Origin: Hydractinia symbiolongicarpus
Taxonomy: Eukaryota > Cnidaria > Hydrozoa > Anthoathecata > Hydractiniidae
Direction of reading: 5' to 3'
DNA length: 64,000 bases
Assembly: GCF_029227915.1 (NCBI RefSeq)
Contig: NC_079887.1
Coordinates: 1,612,001-1,676,000 of the forward strand
Part shown: positions 24,300-36,533 of the stretch, piece by piece
Layout: each line of letters begins with the position of its first letter
Numbering within the stretch: position 1 is the first letter of the stretch
The notes under the pieces: model-generated
Told to the model about the DNA's origin: nothing
Seen by the model: only the letters and a program-made list of their open reading frames with translations
The model's database searches: none
Program-made: the position numbers and the translations under genes

Positions 24300-26410
24300 C
24301 CCATGAGACTTGTAGTTTTTAAAAATGTTTTCATTTTTGATGAGACGCTGAATAAAAGAAGTTTAATCGCCGGGAAACGAAAACCCGCCATTTCCCGTCA
24401 ACCCCGGACTCGACCCGTATAGTCAAAAGTATACAGAGAAAGTACCCAGGGAGTAAACTCATTTCCCGAACGATTTTTTATATTATTTTTTTACCACTAA
24501 ACGCATGAGACTTGTAGTTTTCAAAAATATTTTCATATTTGATGGGACTCTGAATAAAAGAAGTTTAATCGCCGGCAAACGAAGATCCGCGATTTCCCGT
24601 AAATCCTGGACTCGGCCCGTATAGTCAAAAGTATACAAAGAAAGTACCCTGTGAGTAAACTCATTTCCTGAACGATTTTTTAAATTATTTTTTCACCACT
24701 AAAACGCATGAGACTTGTAGTTTTCAAAAATGTTTTCATTTTTGATGAGACGCTGAATAAAAGAAGTTTAATCGCCGACAAACGAAAACCTGCGATTTCC
24801 CGTAAATCCCGGACTCGGCCCGTATAGTAAAGAAAGTACCCGGGATGTAAACTCATTTCCCGAACGATTTTTTAAATTATTATTTCACCACTAAAACCCA
24901 TGAGACTTATAGTTTTTAAAAATGATTTCATTTTTGATGAGACGCTGAAAAAAAGAAGTTTAATCGCCGGCAAAAGAAAACCTGCGATTTCTCGTAAATC
25001 CCGGACTCGGCCCGTATAGTCAAAAGTATACAAAGAAAGTACCCAGGGTGTAAACTCATTTCCCGAACGATTTTTTAAATTATTATTTTACCACTAAAGC
25101 CCATGAGACTTGTAGTTTTTAAAAATGTTTTCATTTTTGATGAGACGCTGAATAAAAGAAGTTTAAACGCCGGCAAACGAAAACCCGCCATTTTCCGTAA
25201 ACCCCTGACTCGGCCCGTATAGTCAAAAGTATAAAAAGAAATTACCCAGGGAGTAAACTCATTTTCCGAACGATTTTTTAAATTATTTTTTCACCACTAA
25301 AACGCACGAGACTTGTAGTTTTTAAAAATGTTTTCATTTTTGATGAGACGCTGAATAAAAGAAGTTTAATCGCCGGCAAACGAAAACCCGCGATTTCCCG
25401 TAAATCCCGGACTCGGCCCGTATTGTCAAAAGTGTACAAAGAAAGTACCCAGGGAGTAAACTCATTTCCCGAACGATTTTTTAAATTATTTTTTCACCAC
25501 TAAAACGCATGAGACTTGTAGTTTTCAAAAATGTTTTCATTTTTGATGAGACGCTGAATAAAAGAAGTTTTATCGCCGGCAAACGAAAACCTGCGATTTC
25601 CCGTAAATCCTGGACTCGGCCCGTATAGTAAAGAAAGTACCCGGGATGTAAACTCATTTCCCGAACGATTTTTTAAATTATTATTTTACCACTAAAACCC
25701 ATGAGACTTATAGTTTTTAAAAATGTTTTCATTTTTGATGAGACGCTGAATAAAAGAAGTTTAATCGCCGGCAAACGAAAACCCGCCATTTCCCGTAAAC
25801 CCCGGACTCGGCCCGTATAGTCAAAAGTATACAAAGAAATTACCCAGGGAGTAAACTCATTTTTCGAATGATTTTTTAAATTATTTTTTCACCACTACAA
25901 CGCATGAGACTTGTAGTTTTTAAAAATGTTTTCTTTTTTGATGAGACGCTGAAAAAAAGAAGTTAAATCGCCGGGAAACGAAAACCCGCCATTTCCCGTA
26001 AACCCATGACTCGGCCCGTATAGTCAAAAGTATACAAAGAAATTACCCAGGGAGTAAACTCATTTTCCGAACGATTTTTTGAATTATTTTTTCACAACTA
26101 CAACGCATGAGACTTGTAGTTTTTAAAAATGTTTTCATTTTTGATGAGACGCTTAGTGAAAGTGGTTTAATCGGCAGCAAACGAAAACCCGCGATTTCCT
26201 GTAAATGCCGGGCTTGGCCCGTATAGTCGAATGAATACAAAGAATGTACCCTGTGAGTAAACTCATTTCCAAAACGATTTTTTAAATTATCTTTTCACCA
26301 CTAAAACGCATGAGACTTGTAGTTTTCAAAAATGTTTTCATTTTTGATGAGACGCTGAATAAAAGAAGTTTAATCGCCGGCAAACGAAAACCCGCGATTT
26401 CCCGTAAATC

Positions 26411-26425
26411 ACGGGCTTTGCCCGT
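26411..26425. other. Extended 6-bp G/C hairpin (H5 type, first example)
   Basis: acgggc (26411-26416), loop ttt, gcccgt (26420-26425). Compared with the usual cccgggcttggcccgt, a C-to-A change lengthens the stem by one A-T pair while the loop changes from ttg to ttt. The same form recurs in domains C and D, for example 34023-34037. Confidence 0.75.
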
Positions 26426-27107
26426 ATAGTCGAATGTATACAAAGAAAGTACCCTGTGAGTAAACTCATTTCCCGAACGATTTTTTAAATTATTTTTTTA
26501 CCACTAAAACGCATGAGACTTGTAGTTTTCAAAAATGTTTTCATTTTTGATGAGACGCTGAATAAAAGAAGTTTAATCGCCGGCAAACGAAAACCTGCGA
26601 TTTCCCGTAAATCCCGGACTCGGCCTGTATAGTAAAGAAAGTACCCGGGATGTAAACTCATTTCCCGAACGATTTTTTAAATTATTATTGCACCACTAAA
26701 ACCCATGAGACTTATAGTTTTTAAAAATGTTTTCATTTTTGATGAGACGCTGAAGAAAAGAAGTTAAATCGCCGGCAAACAAAAACCCGCCATTTCCCGT
26801 AAACCCATGACTCGGCCCGTACAGTCAAAAGTATACAAAGAAAGTACCCAGGGAGTAAACTCATTTCCCGAACGATTTTTTAAATTATTTTTTCACCACT
26901 AAAACCCATGAGACTTATAGTTTTTAAAAATGTTTTCATTTTTGATGAGATGCTGAAGAAAAGAAGTTAAATCGCCGGCAAACGAAAACCCGCCATTTCC
27001 CGTAAACCCATGACTCGGCCCGTATAGTCAAAAGTATACAAAGAAATTACCCAGGGAGTAAACTCATTTTCCGAACGATTTTTTAAATTATTTTTTCACA
27101 ACTACAA

Positions 27108-27310
27108 CGCATGAGACTTGTAGTTTTTAAAAATGTTTTCATTTTTGATGAGACGCTGAATAAAAGAAGTTTAATCGCCGGCAAACGAAAACCCGCCATT
27201 TCCCGTAAACCCCGGACTCGGCCCGTACAGTCAAAAGTATACAAAGCAAGTACCCAGGGAGTAAACTCATTTTCCGAACGATTTTTTAAATTATTTTTTC
27301 ACCACTACAA
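27108..27310 (+). repeat. Representative alpha-class monomer (203 bp)
   Basis: Chosen as a clean full-length example. It carries ctgaataaaagaag, the gccggc palindrome, aaaacccgcc, ccccggactcggcccg and gtcaaaagtatac. In a typical alpha copy counted by hand there are 78 G+C in 203 bases (about 38%) and 12 CpG dinucleotides. The length is not a multiple of three (203 = 3 x 67 + 2), so any reading frame shifts at each monomer boundary. The short + strand frame starting at the ATG of cgcATGag recurs simply because the monomer recurs. Confidence 0.95.
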
Positions 27311-28702
27311 CGCATGAGACTTGTAGTTTTCAAAAATGTTTTCATTTTTGATAAGACGCTTAATGAAAGTGGTTTAATCGCCAGCAAACGAAAACCCGCG
27401 ATTTCCCGTAAATCCCGGGCTTCGCCCGTATAGTCGAACGTTTACAAAGAAAGTACCCTGTAAGTAAACTCATTTCCAAAACGATTTTTTAAATTAACTT
27501 TTCACAACTGCAACGCATGAGACTTGCAGTTTTTAAAAATGTTTTCATTTTTGATGAGACGCTTAATGAAAGTGGTTTAATCGCCAGCAAACGAAAACCC
27601 GCGATTTCCCGTAAATCCCGGACTCGGCTTGTATAGTAAAGGAAGTACCCGGGATGTAAACTCATTTCCCGAACGATTTTTTAAAATATTTTTTCACCAC
27701 TAAAACGCATGAGACTTGTAGTTTTCAAAAATGTTTTCATTTTTGATGAGACTCTGAATAAAAAAAGTTTAATCGCCGGCAAACAAAAACCTGCGATTTC
27801 CCGTAAATCCCGGACTCGGCCCGTATAGTAAAGAAAGTACCCGGGATGTAAACTCATTTCCCGAACGATTTTTTAAATTATTATTTCACCACTAAAACCC
27901 ATGAGACTTATAGTTTTTAAAAATGTTTTCATTTTTGATGAGACGCTGAAAAAAAGAAGTTAAATCGCCGGCAAACGAAAACCTGCCATTTCCCGTAAAC
28001 CCATGACTCGGCCCGTATAGTCAAAAGTATACAAAGAAATTACCCAGGGAGTAGACTCATTTTCCGAACGATTTTTTAAATTATTTTTTCACAACTACAA
28101 CGCATGAGACTTGTAGTTTTTAAAAATGTTTTCATTTTTGATGAGACGCTGAATAAAAGAAGTTTAATCGCCGGCAAACGAAAACCCGCCATTTCCCGTA
28201 AACCCCGGACTCGGCCCTTATAGTCAAAAGTATACAAAGAAAGTACCCAGGGAATAAACTCATTTTCCGAACGATTTTTTAAATTATTTTTTCACCACTA
28301 CAACGCATGAGACTTGTAGTTTTCAAAAATGTTTTCATTTTTGATGAGACGCTGAATAAAAGAAGTTTATTCGCACTCAAAAGAAAATCTGCAATTTCCC
28401 GTAAATCCCGGGCTTGGCCGTATAGTCAAAAGTATACAAAGAAAGTACCCAGGGCGTAAACTCATTTCCAAAACGATTTTTTAAATTATCTTTTCACCAC
28501 TAAAACGCATGAGACTTGTAGTTTTCAAAAATGTTTTCATTTTTGATGAGACGCTGAATAAAAGACGTTTAATCGCCGGCAAACGAAAACCCGCGATTTC
28601 CCGTAAATCACGGGCTTTGCCCGTATAGTCGAATGTATACAAAGAAAGTACCCTGTGAGTAAACTCATTTCCCGAACGATTTTTTAAATTATTTTTTTAC
28701 CA

Positions 28703-31657
28703 CTAAAACGCATGAGACTTGTAGTTTTCAAAAATGTTTTCATTTTTGATGAGACGCTGAATAAAAGAAGTTTAATCGCCGGCAAACGAAAACCTGCGAT
28801 TTCCCGTAAATCCTGGACTCGGCCCGTATAGTAAAGAAAGTACCCGGGATGTAAACTCATTTCCCGAACGATTTTTTAAATTATTATTTTACCACTAAAA
28901 CCCATGAGACTTATAGTTTTTAAAAATGTTTTCATTTTTGATGAGACGCTGAATAAAAGAAGTTTAATCGCCGGCAAACGAAAACCCGCCATTTCCCGTA
29001 AACCCCGGACTCGGCCCGTATAGTCAAAAGTATACAAAGAAATTACCCAGGGAGTAAACTCATTTTTCGAATGATTTTTTAAATTATTTTTTCACCACTA
29101 CAACGCATGAGACTTGTAGTTTTTAAAAATGTTTTCTTTTTTGATGAGACGCTGAAAAAAAGAAGTTAAATCGCCGGGAAACGAAAACCCGCCATTTCCC
29201 GTAAACCCATGACTCGGCCCGTATAGTCAAAAGTATACAAAAAAATTACCCAGGGAGTAAACTCATTTTCCGAACGATTTTTTGAATTATTTTTTCACAA
29301 CTACAACGCATGAGACTTGTAGTTTTTAAAAATGTTTTCATTTTTTATGAGACGCTTAGTGAAAGTGGTTTAATCGCCAGCAAACGAAAACCCGCGATTT
29401 CCTGTAAATGCCGGGCTTGGCCCGTATAGTCGAATGAATACAAAGAATGTACCCTGTGAGTAAACTCATTTCCAAAACGATTTTTTAAATTATCTTTTCA
29501 CCACTAAAACGCATGAGACTTGTAGTTTTCAAAAATGTTTTCATTTTTGATGAGACGCTGAATAAAAGAAGTTTAATCGCCGGCAAACGAAAACCCGCGA
29601 TTTCCCGTAAATCACGGGCTTTGCCCGTATAGTCGAATGTATACAAAGAAAGTACCCTGTGAGTAAACTCATTTCCCGAACGATTTTTTAAATTATTTTT
29701 TTACCACTAAAACGCATGAGACTTGTAGTTTTCAAAAATGTTTTCATTTTTGATGAGACGCTGAATAAAAGAAGTTTAATCGCCGGCAAACGAAAACCTG
29801 CGATTTCCCGTAAATCCCGGACTCGGCCTGTACAGTAAAGAAAGTACCCGGGATGTAAACTCATTTCCCGAACGATTTTTTAAATTATTATTGCACCACT
29901 AAAACCCATGAGACTTATAGTTTTTAAAAATGTTTTCATTTTTGATGAGACGCTGAAGAAAAGAAGTTAAATCGCCGGCAAACAAAAACCCGCCATTTCC
30001 CGTAAACCCATGACTCGGCCCGTACAGTCAAAAGTATACAAAGAAAGTACCCAGGGAGTAAACTCATTTCCCGAACGATTTTTTAAATTATTTTTTCACC
30101 ACTAAAACCCATGAGACTTATAGTTTTTAAAAATGTTTTCATTTTTGATGAGATGCTGAAGAAAAGAAGTTAAATCGCCGGCAAACGAAAACCCGCCATT
30201 TCCCGTAAACCCATGACTCGGCCCGTATAGTCAAAAGTATACAAAGAAATTACCCAGGGAGTAAACTCATTTTCCGAACGATTTTTTAAATTATTTTTTC
30301 ACAACTACAACGCATGAGACTTGTAGTTTTTAAAAATGTTTTCATTTTTGATGAGACGCTGAATAAAAGAAGTTTAATCGCCGGCAAACGAAAACCCGCC
30401 ATTTCCCGTAAACCCCGGACTCGGCCCGTACAGTCAAAAGTATACAAAGCAAGTACCCAGGGAGTAAACTCATTTTCCGAACGATTTTTTAAATTATTTT
30501 TTCACCACTACAACGCATGAGACTTGTAGTTTTCAAAAATGTTTTCATTTTTGATAAGACGCTTAATGAAAGTGGTTTAATCGCCAGCAAACGAAAACCC
30601 GCGATTTCCCGTAAATCCCGGGCTTCGCCCGTATAGTCGAACGTTTACAAAGAAAGTACCCTGTAAGTAAACTCATTTCCAAAACGATTTTTTAAATTAA
30701 CTTTTCACAACTGCAACGCATGAGACTTGCAGTTTTTAAAAATGTTTTCATTTTTGATGAGACGCTTAATGAAAGTGGTTTAATCGCCAGCAAACGAAAA
30801 CCCGCGATTTCCCGTAAATCCCGGACTCGGCTTGTATAGTAAAGGAAGTACCCGGGATGTAAACTCATTTCCCGAACGATTTTTTAAAATATTTTTTCAC
30901 CACTAAAACGCATGAGACTTGTAGTTTTCAAAAATGTTTTCATTTTTGATGAGACTCTGAATAAAAAAAGTTTAATCGCCGGCAAACAAAAACCTGCGAT
31001 TTCCCGTAAATCCCGGACTCGGCCCGTATAGTAAAGAAAGTACCCGGGATGTAAACTCATTTCCCGAACGATTTTTTAAATTATTATTTCACCACTAAAA
31101 CCCATGAGACTTATAGTTTTTAAAAATGTTTTCATTTTTGATGAGACGCTGAAAAAAAGAAGTTAAATCGCCGGCAAACGAAAACCTGCCATTTCCCGTA
31201 AACCCATGACTCGGCCCGTATAGTCAAAAGTATACAAAGAAATTACCCAGGGAGTAGACTCATTTTCCGAACGATTTTTTAAATTATTTTTTCACAACTA
31301 CAACGCATGAGACTTGTAGTTTTTAAAAATGTTTTCATTTTTGATGAGACGCTGAATAAAAGAAGTTTAATCGCCGGCAAACGAAAACCCGCCATTTCCC
31401 GTAAACCCCGGACTCGGCCCTTATAGTCAAAAGTATACAAAGAAAGTACCCAGGGAATAAACTCATTTTCCGAACGATTTTTTAAATTATTTTTTCACCA
31501 CTACAACGCATGAGACTTGTAGTTTTCAAAAATGTTTTCATTTTTGATGAGACGCTGAATAAAAGAAGTTTATTCGCACTCAAAAGAAAATCTGCAATTT
31601 CCCGTAAATCCCGGGCTTGGCCGTATAGTCAAAAGTATACAAAGAAAGTACCCAGGG
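28703..31657 (+). repeat. 3203-bp HOR unit, copy 2 (3' end lost)
   Basis: Copy of 25500-28454. It ends within a zeta monomer (ttcgcactcaaaagaaaatc) near 31657, where copy 1 reads agggcgtaaactcatttccaa and copy 2 reads agggagtaaactcatttcccg. The sequence then continues as domain D. The short + strand frame at 27111 is repeated identically at 30314, a consequence of the duplication and not evidence for a gene. Confidence 0.87.
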
Positions 31658-32916
31658 AGTAAACTCATTTCCCGAACGATTTTTTAAATTATTTTTTCAC
31701 AACTACAACGCATGAGACTTGTAGTTTTTAAAAATGTTTTCATTTTTGATGAGACGCTGAATAAAAGAAGTTTAATCGCCGGCAAACGAAAACCCGCCAT
31801 TTCCCGTAAACCCCGGACTCGGCCCGTATAGTCCAAAGTATACAAAGAAAGTACCCAGGGAGTAAACTCATTTTCCGAACGATTTTTTAAATTATTTTTT
31901 CACCACTACAACGCATGAGACTTGCAGTTTTCAAAAATGTTTTCATTTTTGATGAGACGCTGAATAAAAGAAGTTTTTTCGCACTCAAACGAAAATCCGC
32001 GATTTCCCGTAAATCCCGGACTCGGCCCGTATAGTCCAAAGTATACAAAGAAAGTACCCAGGGAGTAAACTCATTTTCTGAACGATTTTTTAAATTGTTT
32101 TTTCACCACTGAAACGCATGAAACTTGTTATTTTTTAAAAATGTTTTCATATTTGATGAGACGCTTAATGAAAGAGGTTTAATCGCCGGCAAACGAAATC
32201 CCGCGATTTCCGGTAAATCCCGGGCTTGGCCCGTATAGTCGAATGTATACAAAGAAAGTACCTAGGGAGTAAACTCATTTCCCGAACGATTTTTTAATTT
32301 TGTTTTTCACCACTAAAACGCATGAGACTTGTAGTTTTTAAAAATATTTTCATTTTTGATGAGACGCTGAATAAAAGAAGTTTAATCGCCGGCAAACGAA
32401 AACCTGCGATTTCCGTATATCCCGGACTCGGCCCGTATAGTAAAGAAAGTACCCGGGATGTAAACTCATTTCCCGAACGATTTTTTAAATTATTATTTCA
32501 CCACTAAAACCCATGAGACTTATAGTTTTTAAAAATGTTTTCATTTTTGATGAGACGCTGAATAAAAGAAGTTTATTCGCACTCAAACGAAAATCCGCGA
32601 TTTCCCGTAAATCCCGGACTCGGCCCGTATAGTCCAAAGTATACAAAGAAAGTACCCAGGGAGTAAACTCATTTTCCGAACGATTTTTTAAATTATTTTT
32701 TCACCACTAAAACGCATGAGACTTGTAGTTTTCAAAAATGTTTTCATATTTGATGAGACGCTTAATGAAAGAGGTTTAATCGCCGGCAATCGAAATCCCG
32801 CGATTTCCCGTAAATCCCGGGCTTGGCCCGTATAGTCGAATGTATACAAAGAAAGTACCTAGGGAGTAAACTCATTTCCCGAACGATTTTTTAATTTTTT
32901 TTTTTCACCACTAAAA

Positions 32917-35900
32917 CGCATGAGACTTGTAGTTTTTAAAAATGTTTTCATTTTTGATGAGACGCTGAATAAAAGAAGTTTAATCGCCGGCAAACGAAAA
33001 CCTGCGATTTCCCGTAAATCCCGGACTCGGCCCGTATTGTCAAAAGTATACAAAGAAAGTACCCAGGGAGTAAACTCATTTCCCGAACGATTTTTTAAAT
33101 TATTTTTTCACCACTAAAACGCATGAGACTTGTAGTTTTTAAAAATGTTTTCATTTTTGATGAGACGCTGAATAAAAGAAGTTTAATCGCCGGCAAACGA
33201 AAACCTGCGATTTCCCGTAAATCCCGGACTCGGCCCGTATTGTCAAAAGTATACAAAGAAAGTACCCAGGGAGTAAACTCATTTCCCGAACGATTTTTTA
33301 AATTATTTTTTCACCACTAAAACGCATGAGACTTGTAGTTTTCAAAAATGTTTTCATTTTTGATGAGACGCTGAATAAAAGAAGTTTAAGCGCCGGCAAA
33401 CGAAAACCTGCGATTTCCGTATATCCCGGACTCGGCCCGTATAGTAAAGAAAGTACCCGGGATGTAAACTCATTTCCCGAACGATTTTTTAATTACTATT
33501 TCACCACTAAAACCCATGAGACTTATAGTTTTTAAAAATGTTTTCATTTCTGATGAGACGCTGAATAAAAGAAGTTTAATCGCCGGCAAACGAAAACCCT
33601 CCATTTCCCGTAAATCCCGGGCTTGGCCCGTATAGTCGAATGTATACAAAGAAAGTACCCTGTGAGTAAACTCATTTCCCGAACGATTATTTAAATTATT
33701 TTTTCACCACTAAAACGCATAAGACTTGTAGTTTTCAGAAATGTTTTCATTTTTGATGAGACGCTTAATGAAAGTGGTTTAATCGCAAGCAAGCGAAAAC
33801 ACGCGATTTCCCGTAAATCCCGGGCTTGGCCCGTATAGTCGAATGTATACAAAGAAAGTACCCTGTGAGTAAACTCATTTCCAAAACGATTTGTTAAATT
33901 ATCTTTTCACCACTAAAACGCATGAGACTGGTAGTTTTCAAAAATGTTTTCATTTTTGATGAGACGCTGAATAAAAGAAGTTTAATCGCCGGCAAACGAA
34001 AACCCGCGATTTCCCGTAAATCACGGGCTTTGCCCGTATAGTCGAATGTATACAAAGAAAGTACCCTGTGAGTAAACTCATTTCCCGAACGATTTTTTAA
34101 ATTATTTTTTCACCACTAAAACGCATGAGACTTGTAGTTTTCAGAAATGTTTTCATTTTTGATGAGACGCTTGATGAAAGTGGTTTAATCGCCAGCAAAC
34201 GAAAACCCGCGATTTCCCGTAAATCCCGGGCTTGGCCCGTATAGTCGAATGTTAACAAAGAAAGTATCCTGTAAGTAAACTCATTTCCAAAACGATTTTT
34301 TAAATTATCTTTCACCACTAAAACGCATGAGACTTGTAGTTTTCAAAAATGTTTTCATTTTTAATGAGACGCTGAATAAAAGAAGTTTAATCGCCGGCAA
34401 ACGAAAACCCGCGATTTCACGTAAGTCCGTGACTGGACCCGTATAGTCAAAAGTATACAGAGAAAGTACCCAGGGAGTAACCTCATTTTCCGAACGATTT
34501 TTTAAATTATTTTTTCACCACTAAAACGCATGAGACTTGTAGTCTTCAGAAATGTTTTCATTTTTGATGAGACGCTTAATGAAAGTGGTTTAATCGCCAG
34601 CAAATGAAAACCCGCGATTTCCCGTAAATCCCGGGCTTGGCCCGTATAGTCGAATGTTTACAAAGAAAGTACCCTGTGAGTAAACTCATTTCCAAAACGA
34701 TTTTTTAAATTATCTTTTCACCACTAAAACGCATGAGACTTGTAGTTTTCAAAAATGTTTTCATTTTTGATGAGACGCTGAATAAAAGAAGTTTAATCGC
34801 CGGCAAACGAAAACCTGCGATTTCCGTAAATCCCAGACTCGGCCCGTATAGTAAAGAAAGTACCCGGGATGTAAACTCATTTCCCGAACGATTTTTTAAA
34901 TTATTATTTCACCACTAAAACCCATGAGACTTATAGTTTTTAAAAATGTTTTCATTTTTGATGAGACGCTGAATAAAAGAAGTTTAATCGCCGGCAAACG
35001 GAAACCCTCCATTTCCCGTAAACCCCGGACTCGGCCCGTATAGTCAAAAGTATACAAAGAAATTACCCAGGGAGTAAACTCATTTTCCGAACGATTTTTT
35101 AAATTCTTTTTTCACCACTACAACGCATGAGACTTGTAGTTTTCAAAAATGTTTTCATTTTTGATGAGACGCTGAATAAAAGAAGTTTATTCGCACTCAA
35201 ACGAAAATCCGCGATTTCCCGTAAATCCCGGACTCGGCCCGTATAGTCCAAAGTATACAAAGAAAGTACCCAGGGAGTAAACTCATTTTCCGAACGATTT
35301 TTTAAATTATTTTTTCACCACTAAAACGCATGAGACTTGTAGTTTTCAAAAATGTTTTCATATTTGATGAGACGCTTAATGAAAGAGGTTTAATCGCCGG
35401 CAAACGAAATCCCGCGATTTCCTGTAAATCCCGGGCTTGGCCCGTATAGTCGATTGTATACAAAGAAAGTACCTAGGGAGTAAACTCATTTCCCGAACGA
35501 TTTTTTAATTATTTTTTTTCACCACTAAAACGCATGAGACTTGTAGTTTTTAAAAATGTTTTCATTTTTGATGAGACGCTGAATAAAAGAAGTTTAATCG
35601 CCGGCAAACGAAAACCTGCGATTTCCCGTAAATCCCGGACTCGGCCCGTATTGTCAAAAGTATACAAAGAAAGTACCCAGGGAGTAAACTCATTTCCCGA
35701 ACGATTTTTTAAATTATTTTTTCACCACTAAAACGCATGAGACTTGTAGTTTTTAAAAATGTTTTCATTTTTGATGAGACGCTGAATAAAAGAAGTTTAA
35801 TCGCCGGCAAACGAAAACCTGCGATTTCCCGTAAATCCCGGACTCGGCCCGTATTGTCAAAAGTATACAAAGAAAGTACCCAGGGAGTAAACTCATTTCC

Positions 35901-36533
35901 CGAACGATTTTTTAAATTATTTTTTCACCACTAAAACGCATGAGACTTGTAGTTTTCAAAAATGTTTTCATTTTTGATGAGACGCTGAATAAAAGAAGTT
36001 TAATCGCCGGCAAACGAAAACCTGCGATTTCCGTAAATCCCGGACTCGGCCCGTATAGTAAAGAAAGTACCCGGGATGTAAACTCATTTCCCGAACGATT
36101 TTTTAAATTACTATTTCACCACTAAAACCCATGAGACTTATAGTTTTTAAAAATGTTTTCATTTTTGATGAGACGCTGAATAAAAGAAGTTTAATCGCCG
36201 GCAAACGAAAACCCTCCATTTCCCGTAAATCCCGGGCTTGGCCCGTATAGTCGAATGTATACAAAGAAAGTACCCTGTGAGTAAACTCATTTCCCGAACG
36301 ATTTTTTAAATTATTTTTTCACCACTAAAACGCATAAGACTTGTAGTTTTCAGAAATGTTTTCATTTTTGATGAGACGCTTAATGAAAGTGGTTTAATCG
36401 CAAGCAAGCGAAAACACGCGATTTCCCGTAAATCCCGGGCTTGGCCCGTATAGTCGAATGTATACAAAGAAAGTACCCTGTGAGTAAACCCATTTCCAAA
36501 ACGATTTTTTAAATTATCTTTTCACCACTAAAA
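32917..36533 (+). repeat. 3617-bp HOR unit, copy 1
   Basis: Matches 36534-40150 at shift 3617, becoming 3618 after a one-base deletion in the T tract near 34310 (tatctttcacc). Shared private variants include cgattatttaaatt at 33684 and 37301 and the H7 variant near 34.4 and 38.0 kb. At its start are two H1 copies and a delta monomer. In its 3' part are two zeta/catatttgatgag copies followed again by H1, H1, H2. Confidence 0.85.
34417..34432. other. Alternative inverted repeat in H7 monomer
   Basis: The arms tcacg (34417-34421) and cgtga (34428-34432) flank the loop taagtc. In this class the region normally reading tcccgtaaatcccggac has changed at two separated places so that the ends pair. 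It recurs in H7 copies near 38.0, 41.9, 46.3, 48.9, 49.1, 51.7 and 54.7 kb. Confidence 0.65.

Larger units (their letters stand above)
10927..24704 (+). repeat. Domain B: ctgtataaaag / cccgcatag monomer domain
   Basis: Markers are almost exclusive to this stretch: ctgtataaaag with cccgcatagtc, ctcggcctgtttaatc, acttgtattttcaaaaatg, aaagcccatgag and gaatgaaagaag. Nested repeats include an 809-bp tetramer, a 1.85-kb duplication at shift 2837, a third partial copy of that segment from about 20.8 kb, and a 406-bp dimer array from 22.27 kb. Around 20.24-20.8 kb and 24.3-24.7 kb omega and alpha monomers return. Nothing other than satellite is visible. Confidence 0.8.
25500..28702 (+). repeat. 3203-bp HOR unit, copy 1
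   Basis: Matches the following unit at a shift of exactly 3203 bases for about 2.95 kb (25500-28454). Private variants shared by both copies include ttttcttttttgatgag, aatgccgggcttgg with gaatgaatac, gatgctgaagaaaag, gtacagtc, and aagcaagtaccc. I noticed only a few differences, for example aatcggcagc at ~26172 against aatcgccagc at ~29375, and ctgtatag at ~26634 against ctgtacag at ~29837. The last ~250 bases (28455-28702) lie beyond the matching part of copy 2. Confidence 0.88.
24705..31657 (+). repeat. Domain C: first delta monomers and 3.2-kb tandem duplication
   Basis: Starts with the first 11-bp-deleted delta monomer. Typical variants are actacaacgcatgag, gaaattaccc, gctgaaaaaaagaag, aatcacgggctttgcccg and zeta monomers with ttcgcactcaaaag. 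Most of the domain is one unit copied in tandem with period 3203 bp (next two entries). Between 24.7 and 25.5 kb there are about four monomers of the same classes outside the duplication. No gene is visible. Confidence 0.8.

Noticed and set aside
27108-27310. aataaa poly(A)-signal strings in ctgaataaaag of each alpha monomer.
   Set aside because: The string is part of the monomer and occurs without any transcript or gene; no downstream element is evident.
32890-32912. Long T runs (also near 39126, 54048, 58600 and 62430) as separate microsatellites.
   Set aside because: They are length variants of the normal T-rich tract at the monomer end and are inherited with their HOR copies.
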